DNA of 64,000 nt from Congregibacter variabilis (GTDB taxonomy: Bacteria > Pseudomonadota > Gammaproteobacteria > Pseudomonadales > Halieaceae): assembly GCF_045689235.1 (NCBI RefSeq), contig NZ_CP136864.1, positions 1,302,001 through 1,366,000 of the forward strand, written 5' to 3'. Position 1 is the stretch's first letter. Every line of letters begins with the position of its first letter. Shown here piece by piece: positions 17,599 to 27,312 of this stretch. Under the pieces are notes generated by a model. The model was not told where the DNA came from. It saw only the letters and a list, made by a program, of their open reading frames with translations, and made no database searches. The position numbers and the translations under genes are program-made.

Positions 17599-19313
17599 CA
17601 CAACTCTCCGGCTGGCTGTGCGCTGGCTATCTGATTCTCATCTTGATAATCCGAGCCACCACCCTCACTGGGATCTTCCTGAACTCGGGAAAAAGCTTTA
17701 CTCAAAGCAACCCTGCGCAATAAGTCGCGAAGTCGATACCCCTGAGCCGCAAATTCTTGATTGAAATAGTCCAAAACGGCGCGGGACTCTACGCCGGGCT
17801 GGCCTCCCGTACCATAGCTATACACGCGCTGTACAAGGCATCGTGGCAATTCCGGGTTTTCTCGCAAGGCTTCTCCAAGACCGATCGCACCATCAAACTC
17901 AAATCCATCGAGGCCACCACTGGCATCAATGGTCGCGCCATTTTCTGTGAGTCGGTAACCCCCCGCACCGTCAAACTGCTCCAGAGACAAACCGATGGGG
18001 TCGGTAATGCGATGACAGCCTGCGCAGGAAGGCGTCTCCAGGTGAGCACGCACGCGCTCGCGCTGCGTTGGGTAATGCGAGTCGGGGTTGGACACTACCG
18101 AAAAGTCGATACCCGGCGGTGGCTCTGGCACTATCTGGCACAAAAAGCGCTCACGCAGCGCCTGGCCGCGAAGTGTTACGGAGCTCCGTCCCGGGTGCGC
18201 ATTCAAGGAAAGAAAACTCACCTGCGTCAGAAGACCAGCCCGCGGACTATCCGCGGGAAACTCATGGGGCGCCCAACCCGGCTGCGCAGCCACTCCATAA
18301 ATCAGCGCCAAGGCGGGAGACATAACCGTGGAGCGCGTTGTAAACAAGTCGCGATAATCGCCATCATTAGTCAGCAAGTGATCTGTGGCCGTACGCAGGG
18401 TTTGCTCCCGCGCGTCCTCTGCGGTCACCCGAGTGAACTGGGGATAAATAGTGGAGTCTTTGACCAGAGTCTTCACCTCGTCAAAGGCAAACATATCGTC
18501 AAAGAACGCACGCATCCCGGCTGTGAGCCTGGGACTGGCCAACATTCGCTCTACGGCCCGCTCAGCGCCTTCTCTAGAGTGCAGCTCGCCACTTTCGGCG
18601 GCACTTAATAGTTCGTCGTCCGGTCCTGCATTCCACAAAAAGAAGCTCAAGCGCGACGCCAAAGAGTAGCCATCCAAACGCAGTTGCCCCGGATTATCGG
18701 GATCGGGCTCTACTCGCTCAACGACAAATAATCCTTCGGGGCTGATTAACATTCCCTCCAGAGCAATCTCGAGTCCTGCGTAAAAGTCCTCGAGTTGCTC
18801 GGTAGCGGCCCCCGCGAGGTCGACGTACATCGCAACCTCGTCGTCAGTCAAAGCACGACGAAACAGCAGGCGCCCTACCTTTGCCAAAAACTCGGCAGCG
18901 CAATCATCATCGGACGACTCAAGCGAGGCGGGTTGACAGGGAACAAGATAGTTGCGGTGTGTTGCATCGACGACCTGGCTGGCCACACTGGATGCAACAC
19001 TCTGAATACCTTGAAGCTGGGCGCTACTGACACCAGCTACTGACGCACTATTAGCGAGCAAGCCCTCCGTGCGGGCTACCGGCGCAAACTCCACCTGCAG
19101 ATCCACACCGGGACCAAAGATGTATCCCAGCGAGTTGCGATACTGCTCGGCGGTCATCAGGCTGGTTACAGCTTTAGACCCGGGGCTTTCTGGTTCGGGG
19201 TCCGAACAGCCCGTAAGCGCGCATAGCGCAACAGCGATGATAGCCGCCGTCTTGCCCAAGACGCCGACGTAGCCCTGCGAACTGGTCGTCAGACGCCCTA
19301 TGAAACCGATCAT
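17598..19313 (-). CDS. DUF1592/DUF1588/DUF1585 lipoprotein with one CxxCH motif
   Basis: A 571-residue lipoprotein (lipobox LTGC at about residue 35). Domain order is an N-terminal DUF1587-like part (LMTAEQYRNSLGYIFG), DUF1595 (FLAKVGRLLFRRALTDDEVA), DUF1592 (LASRLSFFLWNAGPDDELL... through the DMFAF region), DUF1588 (RAGLLTQVSFLSLNAHPGRSS, then CAGCHRITDPIGLSLEQFD) and DUF1585 (CLVQRVYSYGTG and the YRLRDLLRRVALSKAF end). CAGCH may bind one haem c. Planctomycete homologues carry a fuller cytochrome domain. ATG 19313 is chosen for its GGAG; a start 16 codons upstream is possible. It is the first gene of the exported redox operon. Confidence 0.88.
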   Translation of the reverse strand: MIGFIGRLTTSSQGYVGVLGKTAAIIAVALCALTGCSDPEPESPGSKAVTSLMTAEQYRNSLGYIFGPGVDLQVEFAPVARTEGLLANSASVAGVSSAQLQGIQSVASSVASQVVDATHRNYLVPCQPASLESSDDDCAAEFLAKVGRLLFRRALTDDEVAMYVDLAGAATEQLEDFYAGLEIALEGMLISPEGLFVVERVEPDPDNPGQLRLDGYSLASRLSFFLWNAGPDDELLSAAESGELHSREGAERAVERMLASPRLTAGMRAFFDDMFAFDEVKTLVKDSTIYPQFTRVTAEDAREQTLRTATDHLLTNDGDYRDLFTTRSTVMSPALALIYGVAAQPGWAPHEFPADSPRAGLLTQVSFLSLNAHPGRSSVTLRGQALRERFLCQIVPEPPPGIDFSVVSNPDSHYPTQRERVRAHLETPSCAGCHRITDPIGLSLEQFDGAGGYRLTENGATIDASGGLDGFEFDGAIGLGEALRENPELPRCLVQRVYSYGTGGQPGVESRAVLDYFNQEFAAQGYRLRDLLRRVALSKAFSRVQEDPSEGGGSDYQDENQIASAQPAGEL

Positions 19314-19663
19314 TTTTAAACACTCCAACGCTAGCACCCTGCTTTGATCTGAACACCGCATTCACCGCTTTCACAACAGTGGGAAAGGTGACACGCTGGC
19401 TTTAAACACGATCAGAATTAGGCAGAGAATTTTTATTTTATACTTGGACGAAAGGTCGCATGATTAGCGATTCACTTCAAGCACCAGCGCTGTGTGTGTG
19501 TTGTAGCCTGCAAGGTGAAAGCGATACTTGCTCCTTGCATCGGATCGGCACATGCATGATATTGAGAGTCGGCAGTTACCAAGCCCCAAACCGCATGAGT
19601 CGCCAAGAGGGAATTGGCCATCAAAATGCAACTTGAACCCAGACTTTGTGCCTCGCTTGCCAC

Positions 19664-22600
19664 ATGAGCAATCGCCGCTTTTTTCGGGGCGCCACACTGG
19701 GACAAAAAACGCTTTGGGTTGTCTTACCCTTGGCCGTCCTACCCCTGCTAGTCTTTGGTTTCTTATCTTATAACACCGCCAAGCAAGCGCTGCTCGACCA
19801 GGTCGATGAGCAGCTACAAACTGTCATGACTGACCTCTCAGCGCTGACGCGTTCAAGCTATAACCTGACCGAAGATTCACTTATCGGCGAACTTTCGACA
19901 TTGCGCTACGTATTTAACTCCCGCGGCATCCCCGAGATCATTGACGGCAACATGGTCCTTCGCGGCGAAGATGGGGATTACACCATTAATGGCAACAATG
20001 AAATTGTAGATCAAATACTCGAGATGTCTGGCAGCCAGGCCACTATTTTTCAAAAGATCGGAGACGAGGCCGTTCGAATTTCTACCAACGTGAAAGACTT
20101 AAAAGGGGAGCGTGCACTTGGCACCATAGTGTCTGCCCCTGTCTATGATGCCGTGATCAATCGTGGTGAAACCTTCCTTGGTGTTGCTGACGTAGTGGGT
20201 ACGATCTACCTAACGGCTTATGAAAAAATTCTGGACGCTAACAACAACATCATTGGGATACTGTTTGTGGGCATAACCGGTGACGCGCTATTCGAGGCCA
20301 TGTTGCCGACCATCAGTTCGATGAACTTTGGCGAGACTGGACATCTCCACGTGTTCGATCTACAGGGAAACCCATTGCTAAGCCAGGATCGAACGGCGGA
20401 TTCTCCTACGGTAGCCAGCGAGACGCTCGAAAAAATGCTTTTTATGAAGGACCTTGCTCGGGACAAGCCGCTAAGCATTGCGGAGCCGCAACTCGATCAA
20501 TCTTTCGTCAGTTGGTTTAGCTACGTGGACGAGCTCGAGTGGATACTGGTCGCGCACGTATACCCCAAGGAGTTTTTAGAACCCCTCAAACGAGTGCGCT
20601 CATTGCTATTCTATTTTCTAGGGACACTTGTGACTCTCGCCATCGCGGTTTCCTTTTATGTTGGACGCGTAGTGTCACATAGAGCAGGCGAGCTTGTGTC
20701 AGTGACACAACAATTGGGTTCTGGCGATCTGGATGCGGCGGAAGCAAACATAAGAGAAATCGCGAGGGCGACCGGGACTCGTGATGAGTTCACCTTTTTT
20801 GCTAATGCCTTGCGAGAAGCCACGCATTCGCTGAAAGAGCGCGATGGCAAGCTGCAGGCAAACGAAAAACGGCTTCAAGGCCTCGTCGAAGAGTTGCGCC
20901 AACGAGAAATTGAACGTGACCTGCAGCGAGAGAAACTCCAACAGCAGGAGCGCGAGGTCGTCATCGCCCGGGACAAACTTGAGGCCATTGCCGCGGCTAC
21001 GAACGCGGGAATTTTCGCCATAGGCCAGGAAGGCTCGGTAAGTTACCTTAGCCCTCGATTCACTGAACTATTTGGTTATGAAACACTCGATCTGATGGAC
21101 GGGGTTTCATGGTCCATGATCGCAGGCAACGACAACACCTCACGCGAAGCCTTAGCCTCCGTTTTTCGAGTATCCGATCAACGGGCTGCTGAAGACGCAG
21201 AACTTCCAAGCAATCTGGAGGTGGCCATAAAAACAAAAAGCAACCGTCTTCGGAATGTTCTGCTGACCGCAAAATTCTCAAGTGAAACTCTGGTAGTTAC
21301 GCTCAGCGACATCAGCGAACAAAAAGTACGCCAGGATCACATTCAATATCTATCCCAGCACGACTCCCTCACGGGCCTTCCCAATAGAATGCTGCTCGGA
21401 GAAAAACTCGACTGGCACGTAAAGCAAACTAAGCGAAGTAACGACAGCATGTGCGTGGCATTTTTGGACCTGGATGGCTTCAAACTGATTAACGACTCGC
21501 ACGGCCACGAGGCTGGAGACTTCGTATTAAAAGAGACCGCAAAACGTCTACTGTCAGTCACGCGTGAGATTGACACAGTGGCTCGTCTTGGCGGCGATGA
21601 ATTCGCGATAATCATGTCTCAGATTAAGTCACGGGGTGAATGTACTGTGGTGTTTCGGCGTATTCTCGAGACTATCAACAGCCCGATAAGTTACGCAGGA
21701 GAATCCCTGCAGGTGTCTTGTAGTATCGGCGTTGCCTTTTATGCTCAAAGCGAAACAAGTGATGGCGAGCAGCTGCTGCGTCAGGCAGACAAATCGATGT
21801 ACGACGCAAAAATCGCGGGAAAAAACCGTTATGCAATATTTGATGCAGAGCAGGATCTAAGTCTCCAAATCAAACATGAGCAGCTGAATTTCATAGAAGC
21901 GGCACTCACTAACCAGGAGTTCGAACTTTTCTATCAACCCAAGGTAAACATTAGAACAGGTGTGGTGCTTGGTGCTGAAGCACTCTTGCGCTGGCGAACC
22001 CCAGATGGACAGATACGGGATCCGGATTCTTTTCTGCCTGCAGTTCACGAAACCCAGCTGGCTAAACAACTGGGGGCGTGGGTGCTCACCCAAGCGCTCT
22101 CTGATTTAAACGGGCTGATACGACAAGACCACACGCTGCAAATCAGCATCAATGTGTTTCCCGAACAGTTTTTAGATCAGAATTTTGTTCCCTCGTTAGT
22201 CCGTCAGTTAGATAAATTCCCCAACATCAAACCTTCTATGATCGAGCTCGAAATTGTGGAGACAGAAGCGCTTAACGAATTGGAGGAAGCAAGCCGGGTG
22301 ATACGGGCCTGCGCCGATCTTGGAGTGCACTGTGCCTTGGACGACTTTGGAACCGGGTTCTCATCTCTGTCCCATCTTAAGTATCTGCCCGTGACCACCT
22401 TAAAAATTGACAAGAGCTTTGTAACCGATGTTCTGATAGATCCCGATGACGCAGCAATCGTCGAGGCGACCATGAGCCTTGCGCACGCCTTTGACCGAAA
22501 AGTTATCGCCGAAGGTGTAGAAACTATAGAACAAGGCCTGCGCCTACTAGAAATGGGCTGCGATATTGCCCAAGGTTATGCTATTGCCAAACCCATGCCT

Positions 22601-22696
22601 CTGAGGAGCTTTTTGACATGGTTAGCAGGCTGGGAATCTCCCGAGGAATGGGCACGTTATACAGCGAGTGTCGACGATGGGAAATCACCCCGCTGA
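19664..22696 (+). CDS. Cache-PAS-GGDEF-EAL bifunctional cyclic-di-GMP enzyme
   Basis: A 1010-residue inner-membrane signalling protein. A transmembrane helix (LWVVLPLAVLPLLVFGF) leads into a periplasmic Cache-type sensor of about 270 residues (including YRIVF-like YVFNSRGIPE and the LGVADVVGTIYLTAYEKI strand). A second helix follows (LLFYFLGTLVTLAIAVSFYVG), then a HAMP-like linker, a coiled coil, a PAS domain, GGDEF (intact RLGGDEF near 643) and EAL (EALLRW near 769, DDFGTGFSSL, EGVET). Both catalytic signatures are intact, so synthesis and hydrolysis of c-di-GMP are both possible. ATG 19664 lacks an obvious ribosome-binding site. It is divergent from the exported redox operon and could sense a related ligand. 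Confidence 0.88.
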   Translation: MSNRRFFRGATLGQKTLWVVLPLAVLPLLVFGFLSYNTAKQALLDQVDEQLQTVMTDLSALTRSSYNLTEDSLIGELSTLRYVFNSRGIPEIIDGNMVLRGEDGDYTINGNNEIVDQILEMSGSQATIFQKIGDEAVRISTNVKDLKGERALGTIVSAPVYDAVINRGETFLGVADVVGTIYLTAYEKILDANNNIIGILFVGITGDALFEAMLPTISSMNFGETGHLHVFDLQGNPLLSQDRTADSPTVASETLEKMLFMKDLARDKPLSIAEPQLDQSFVSWFSYVDELEWILVAHVYPKEFLEPLKRVRSLLFYFLGTLVTLAIAVSFYVGRVVSHRAGELVSVTQQLGSGDLDAAEANIREIARATGTRDEFTFFANALREATHSLKERDGKLQANEKRLQGLVEELRQREIERDLQREKLQQQEREVVIARDKLEAIAAATNAGIFAIGQEGSVSYLSPRFTELFGYETLDLMDGVSWSMIAGNDNTSREALASVFRVSDQRAAEDAELPSNLEVAIKTKSNRLRNVLLTAKFSSETLVVTLSDISEQKVRQDHIQYLSQHDSLTGLPNRMLLGEKLDWHVKQTKRSNDSMCVAFLDLDGFKLINDSHGHEAGDFVLKETAKRLLSVTREIDTVARLGGDEFAIIMSQIKSRGECTVVFRRILETINSPISYAGESLQVSCSIGVAFYAQSETSDGEQLLRQADKSMYDAKIAGKNRYAIFDAEQDLSLQIKHEQLNFIEAALTNQEFELFYQPKVNIRTGVVLGAEALLRWRTPDGQIRDPDSFLPAVHETQLAKQLGAWVLTQALSDLNGLIRQDHTLQISINVFPEQFLDQNFVPSLVRQLDKFPNIKPSMIELEIVETEALNELEEASRVIRACADLGVHCALDDFGTGFSSLSHLKYLPVTTLKIDKSFVTDVLIDPDDAAIVEATMSLAHAFDRKVIAEGVETIEQGLRLLEMGCDIAQGYAIAKPMPLRSFLTWLAGWESPEEWARYTASVDDGKSPR

Positions 22697-22797
22697 GGAG
22701 TGCCCGCCTGCCTCCCGGTAGTTATGCCCCAGCGGCGGATCCGGTGAGCGAGCCCAGGTAGCAATAACGAACGTCAGGTCGCTGCAGCAGCGACGTT

Positions 22798-23766
22798 TCA
22801 AATTGCTTCCAGCTGCCGCCGGGCTTCATCGTCTATGAGGTCGAGGACGGTGATTGCACCCAGATTCTCCTCCAGCTGAGCCACGCGCGACGCCCCCAAG
22901 ATTACGGTAGACACATTCGGATTCAAAAGACACCAGGCGATAGCCAGCTGTGCGGGGCTCACACCGAGTGACTCTGCAATGGGCAGCAAAGCCTGTATGC
23001 GCTGCATGCGCGCCTGCCCTCGCTCGCTGTCTACCAACATCTCGCGAAGCCACTCGTAGCCAGGTAAGCCAATGCGCGAGTCTATGGGCACACCATTTAG
23101 ATACTTACCGCTGAGAGTACCCGAGGCCAGCGGTGACCAAATGGTTGTTCCAAGACCGTACTTTTCGTAAAGCGGCGCATACTCCTCCTCCACGCGCTCC
23201 CGATAAAGAAGGTTGTACTGCGGCTGCTCCATACTCGGCGGCGTGAGATGGTTACTCCTGGCAAACTCGAAGGCCGCCGTAATCTGCTCTGCGGACCACT
23301 CCGAGGTGCCCCAGTACAGGACTTTTCCTTGCATTATCAGGTTGTGCATAGCCCAGACCGTCTCTTCGACAGGCGTGTCCGGGTCCGGGCGATGGCAAAA
23401 GTAAAGGTCCAGATAGTCGACCTGCAAACGCGACAGAGCCTGATGGCAAGCCTCGGTCACGTGTTTGCGACTCAGCCCCTGCTGGGTAGGCTTGGGATCC
23501 TCTCTGGAGCCAAAGAACACTTTGGACGACACGCAATAGCTGTCTCGCGGGGCCGCCAAGGCTCTGAGCGCTTTACCCATGACAATTTCGGCATTTCCGG
23601 CTTCGTAGCCCTCGGCGTTATCAAAAAAATTTACGCCAGCGTCGATGCAGGTGCCAAACATCCTTTCGGCTAATCCTGCATCCACCTGCTTATCAAAGGT
23701 CACCCAGGAGCCAAAGGAGAGTGCGGATAACTTCAGACCTGAATGTCCTAATCGCCGATACTGCAT
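22798..23766 (-). CDS. Aldo/keto reductase (Kv-beta/AKR6-like)
   Basis: The 322-residue product shows the aldo/keto reductase barrel with its tetrad: Asp and Tyr in FFDNAEGYEAG, Lys in VSSKVFFG and His in YFCHRPD. The NADPH segment (VILGASRVAQLEENL near the C-terminus) is present. WSPLASGTLSGKY and QPQYNLLYRERVE are typical of the voltage-gated potassium-channel beta subunit-like group, which reduces diverse aldehydes and ketones. ATG 23766 is 15 bp downstream of the sterol-desaturase gene stop, so the two are probably co-transcribed. Substrate unknown. Confidence 0.88.
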   Translation of the reverse strand: MQYRRLGHSGLKLSALSFGSWVTFDKQVDAGLAERMFGTCIDAGVNFFDNAEGYEAGNAEIVMGKALRALAAPRDSYCVSSKVFFGSREDPKPTQQGLSRKHVTEACHQALSRLQVDYLDLYFCHRPDPDTPVEETVWAMHNLIMQGKVLYWGTSEWSAEQITAAFEFARSNHLTPPSMEQPQYNLLYRERVEEEYAPLYEKYGLGTTIWSPLASGTLSGKYLNGVPIDSRIGLPGYEWLREMLVDSERGQARMQRIQALLPIAESLGVSPAQLAIAWCLLNPNVSTVILGASRVAQLEENLGAITVLDLIDDEARRQLEAI

Positions 23767-23781
23767 TTTAAGAACCTGTTG

Positions 23782-24687
23782 TCAGACTATCGATGTTTGT
23801 TGCTCTCGCCGCAGTGTCCGAGCCCGCTTGTCAGGGCCATCGTGCGACCAGCCTGGCGCCATAAACAGATACCGCAGCTTGTCGCTCCAACGCTCTGCTC
23901 GGGCCATATCCTGAAGCATCAGCCGGTACTCACGAAAGGCGATAGTCAGCACATTTTTGGACTCGAGGTTTTTAGTGAGGCCATATACCACCGGCTCCTC
24001 AGACGACTCCTCGCTAAATGTACCGAACAAACGATCCCAGACAATCAGTGTTCCGCCGTGGTTGCAATCGAGATAACGCACGTTGGAAGCATGGTGAACC
24101 CGATGATGCGACGGCGTATTGAACACATATTCGATGGCGCTCGGGAGTTTGTCGATCGCCCGGGTATGTATCCAAAATTGATAAAAAAGACTGATACTCA
24201 TCATGATCACCACCATCACCGGGTCAAAACCCAGCAGAGGCAAAGGCAGCCAATAGGCGTACTTGATAACTCTTTCGCCCACACCCTGACGCAGCGCTGT
24301 GCCGTAGTTCAGGTATTGCGAGGAATGGTGACTAACATGGCCAGCCCACATAAACCGTAATTCGTGATTACTGCGATGAAACCAGTAGTAAACAAAGTCA
24401 TCCAGGAAGAACAGCAGTACCCAACTCCACCATTGCCGCTCGAAGACCCCTTTTAGCGGTGAAACTTCGTAAAGAGCGAACATGGCCGCGATGCCGAGAA
24501 TTTTAGGAACCAGGTCGACGAGCCCTGTCAGCAAAAGAACGCCCATGGAGCTAAAAAAATCACGGCGCTCATACCAGGGCAAATGCTTTTTTGCGGCATA
24601 AACCCACTCAATCAGTATCGCCAGAAAAAACAACGGCAAAGCTTTGGTGACAAGGTCGTCCTCAAGTATGGCAATGATATCTTCCAG
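23782..24687 (-). CDS. Sterol desaturase/fatty acid hydroxylase superfamily membrane protein
   Basis: An integral-membrane di-iron oxygenase with the three His boxes WFHRSNH, HVSHHSS and HHRVHH, plus DCNHGGTLIVWDRLFGTF. About four to five helices are visible. Bacterial members hydroxylate or desaturate lipids, carotenoids or related isoprenoids; the substrate is not readable. The start is uncertain. A TTG at 24639 cuts into the first helix, while the frame is open upstream to 24733 with no ATG, GTG or TTG. A CTG at 24687 lies 8 bases after AAGGAA and gives the natural-looking N-terminus LEDIIAILEDDLVTKALPLF (301 residues); it is used here. Co-oriented with the aldo/keto reductase gene. Confidence 0.8.
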   Translation of the reverse strand: MEDIIAILEDDLVTKALPLFFLAILIEWVYAAKKHLPWYERRDFFSSMGVLLLTGLVDLVPKILGIAAMFALYEVSPLKGVFERQWWSWVLLFFLDDFVYYWFHRSNHELRFMWAGHVSHHSSQYLNYGTALRQGVGERVIKYAYWLPLPLLGFDPVMVVIMMSISLFYQFWIHTRAIDKLPSAIEYVFNTPSHHRVHHASNVRYLDCNHGGTLIVWDRLFGTFSEESSEEPVVYGLTKNLESKNVLTIAFREYRLMLQDMARAERWSDKLRYLFMAPGWSHDGPDKRARTLRREQQTSIV

Positions 24688-24758
24688 AACAGCTATTCCT
24701 TTTTGTTGTTTCGCGAGCGATAAGTCTTTCGATTATCAGGCAACTACTCGTGTTTTTA

Positions 24759-27275
24759 TTAGCGCGTGTCTCGTGTTCGTCGAATCGCGATTAAAAACAA
24801 TAAACCCACAAGCATGACAAGCAGCCAATGCGGACTCACCGGGATACTCACCGGACCACCTGCTCCGTTGGAGCCAAAAATCAACACTGTCGCACGCGCG
24901 CTGTCATATAAAATAGCGCCAGTGGTACTTCGCACCTCGACCGTCACCGTATCCAGATGCAAGGTAGGCGCATCCCCAATGACGTCCTCAGTAAACATAC
25001 AGCTATAACTGGTGCCTGTCGGCATTATTGCGCCTTCGGCACAATCGCCCCGCCCGTCAAGGTTTCCGTACACACTATCGGTTAGTGCGGTTACCTCCAG
25101 TGTTTCAGTTCCCGCATTGAGGATTGTGACAGTAAAGTCCACAGGCCCACCCGGAGCTTCCAACGTCTGAGGCGTAGCGCTCTTTGTAACAAGAACCTCG
25201 GAGGCATCCGGCAAGATAGTCACCGTAGCGTCGTTATCTGCGGTCACGGTATCGCCACCACTGTGCAGCCCCGTAGCCGTAACAATATCCACTAACTCGT
25301 CGCCGCCGGCCCCGGTCACAGCAATGGTGAAACTACAGCTGTACACATCTGCAGGATCCGGTGTCAGGACGGCACCAACGGCGCAACTCCCCAGACCGTC
25401 GAGATCACCGTAAGGACTGTCCTGCAATGCAGTGATTGTAATATCGCCCGCGGATGAAGCATTGCGCACGTCAACGGTAAACGTCACATCACCGCCAGGT
25501 TCCGAAAGAGAAGTGGGATCAGCGGTCTTGACCACCGATAATGCGGGAACCCCAGGCGCCACCGAATCAGTTAGCTCGACCTGGGCACGTGCGATGCTCC
25601 GCACCGGGCTTCCATCGTCATCCACACCCTCGACCAGAATTGAATCAACCTGAAACTCACCGTTGACGCCAAAGAAATCTCCAGAGAATACGCAGCTATA
25701 AATCTCTGATGGCGCAAGTGTTTGCGGCGACACACAAGTACCGAGGCCATTAAGGTCTCCGTACACATCATCAACGAGACTGTTCAAAGTAACCGTGTCG
25801 GCTGGCGACGTATTTTGCACAGCCAAAAGGAAGGCAAAGGTGCCACCGGGTGCCGGCCGGGTTTGCGGGAACGCCTGTTTTATACTTCGCAAAGACGAAG
25901 GTGCGTCAATAATTTCCACTGTGGCATCGTCAAAGTCGCTGGCCGCACCGCCTGATGAGGAGCCCGTAGCCGTAATCACGTCTGTGACAGTATCTCCTGG
26001 CTGACCCGGCGCGCTAGCGGCGGGCGGTACACTCTCTCGAAATGCGCAAATGAAGCGTTCGCTGGGAGCCAGAGTTGCTCCGCTGAAAGTGGGGCAGCTG
26101 ACTCCAAGGCTAAACACGTCGCCATACACATCATCCACTAGACTATTTATGGTTACGCTTTCCGTATCCGACGTATTGATCACCTCCACGGCATACACAA
26201 CGGTGCCACCCGGCTCAGGCACCTTGCTGGGATAGGCGAACTTGATCACCTCTATACTCGGCGGCGTCGGGACCGTACTGGCAATGATGATGACGGTCGC
26301 AGTGTCGTTTGCGGTGACACTTTCTCCCTCATTATCAATAGCTACAGCTGTGACGACATCAGTCTCACTTTCCCCGGCACTCCCAGAGACCGTCGCCACA
26401 AAACGACAGGCGTAACTTGTTCCAGGCCTAATACTCTGCGGTACCGAGCAGTTGCCCTGCCCGTTCAAGTCACCATGTACATCATCAACAAGACTGGTCA
26501 GCTGCAAAGGATCCGTATCGACCGATGTATTGGCCACGGAGACAAAAAAAGCAACGTCGCCTCCTGGCTCCTGCAGCGTTTCTGGGAATGCTCGCTTAGC
26601 GACCTCGATTGTAGGCGGTGGCTCAACCACGATGGGCAGGCTGTAATCCGGTGCCAGCTGACATTTTGAACTTTGATTTGGAAAAAAATTCGCTGCATTG
26701 CCCGGATCAGGACAAACATCCTGGCTCGCGTTCTGGCTCCACACAACGAGTCCGTTAATGTCTACATCACCATCTCCATCACGATCCTCGCAAAGCACGG
26801 AGGGCAAAGAAAAACGTCGGTAGTTCTCGCCATCACTAGAGGCAACGTCGCCACAGGCATCGCCATCCAGATTGCGATAGGGGCCCAAGCCAGCAGGATT
26901 CGTCCCTGCAAAAAGCCCGTCCACAGTCGTTTGAGGCGACAGACTCGTGAAGCTGCATTGAGCGCCGCCAATGAGCTCTCCTCCATTGTCCGCGACAAAC
27001 AAGCCAATGTCGTAACGCTCATTGGAAGTAGCAGTAAGGCCTACCACGAGCTCTACGGCAATGGTCTCTCCCGCAGTACACTCCGAAGGACCGGAAACTA
27101 CAACGCCAGTTACCTCAAAGTCTTTTGCGGTGCACAGTCGTCCATTTCCGAAATCTGGCGGACAACTCCCCTGCGCGAATGCTGGGGTAGGAGCCACGGC
27201 GTGGAACATGACCAGGAACGCCGCACCTACAGAAGGAGCAGCGACTCGCAAAACGTATTTCATTGACCCAATCAT
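24759..27275 (-). CDS. Exported DUF11-like repeat protein with IPTL-type C-terminal tail
   Basis: An 838-residue surface or secreted protein. The start MIGSMKYVLR (ATG 27275 after AGGG) gives a signal peptide ending in AFAQ. An N-terminal domain of about 230 residues contains Cys pairs and a DRDGDGDVD calcium-loop-like segment. Five tandem immunoglobulin-like repeats of about 115 residues follow, each with an ..VxKxAxPxxxxxPGG start and an SLVDDVYGDLNGLGxC-type middle, like DUF11/conserved-repeat domains. The tail IPVSPHWLLVMLVGLLFLIAIRRTR is a proline motif, helix and basic cluster, resembling IPTL/PEP-CTERM-class sorting signals. Probably an adhesin or structural envelope protein. Confidence 0.75.
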   Translation of the reverse strand: MIGSMKYVLRVAAPSVGAAFLVMFHAVAPTPAFAQGSCPPDFGNGRLCTAKDFEVTGVVVSGPSECTAGETIAVELVVGLTATSNERYDIGLFVADNGGELIGGAQCSFTSLSPQTTVDGLFAGTNPAGLGPYRNLDGDACGDVASSDGENYRRFSLPSVLCEDRDGDGDVDINGLVVWSQNASQDVCPDPGNAANFFPNQSSKCQLAPDYSLPIVVEPPPTIEVAKRAFPETLQEPGGDVAFFVSVANTSVDTDPLQLTSLVDDVHGDLNGQGNCSVPQSIRPGTSYACRFVATVSGSAGESETDVVTAVAIDNEGESVTANDTATVIIIASTVPTPPSIEVIKFAYPSKVPEPGGTVVYAVEVINTSDTESVTINSLVDDVYGDVFSLGVSCPTFSGATLAPSERFICAFRESVPPAASAPGQPGDTVTDVITATGSSSGGAASDFDDATVEIIDAPSSLRSIKQAFPQTRPAPGGTFAFLLAVQNTSPADTVTLNSLVDDVYGDLNGLGTCVSPQTLAPSEIYSCVFSGDFFGVNGEFQVDSILVEGVDDDGSPVRSIARAQVELTDSVAPGVPALSVVKTADPTSLSEPGGDVTFTVDVRNASSAGDITITALQDSPYGDLDGLGSCAVGAVLTPDPADVYSCSFTIAVTGAGGDELVDIVTATGLHSGGDTVTADNDATVTILPDASEVLVTKSATPQTLEAPGGPVDFTVTILNAGTETLEVTALTDSVYGNLDGRGDCAEGAIMPTGTSYSCMFTEDVIGDAPTLHLDTVTVEVRSTTGAILYDSARATVLIFGSNGAGGPVSIPVSPHWLLVMLVGLLFLIAIRRTRDTR

Positions 27276-27312
27276 CACCCTGTGCTGTTTGTCAGCCTCT
27301 GTCAGCACTGAT

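Noticed and set aside
19646..19663. A TTG start giving a CLACH (CxxCH) motif before the GGDEF/EAL protein
   Set aside because: It would put a haem motif in the cytoplasmic N-terminus ahead of the first helix; the TTG has no ribosome-binding site and the ATG at 19664 gives a normal start.
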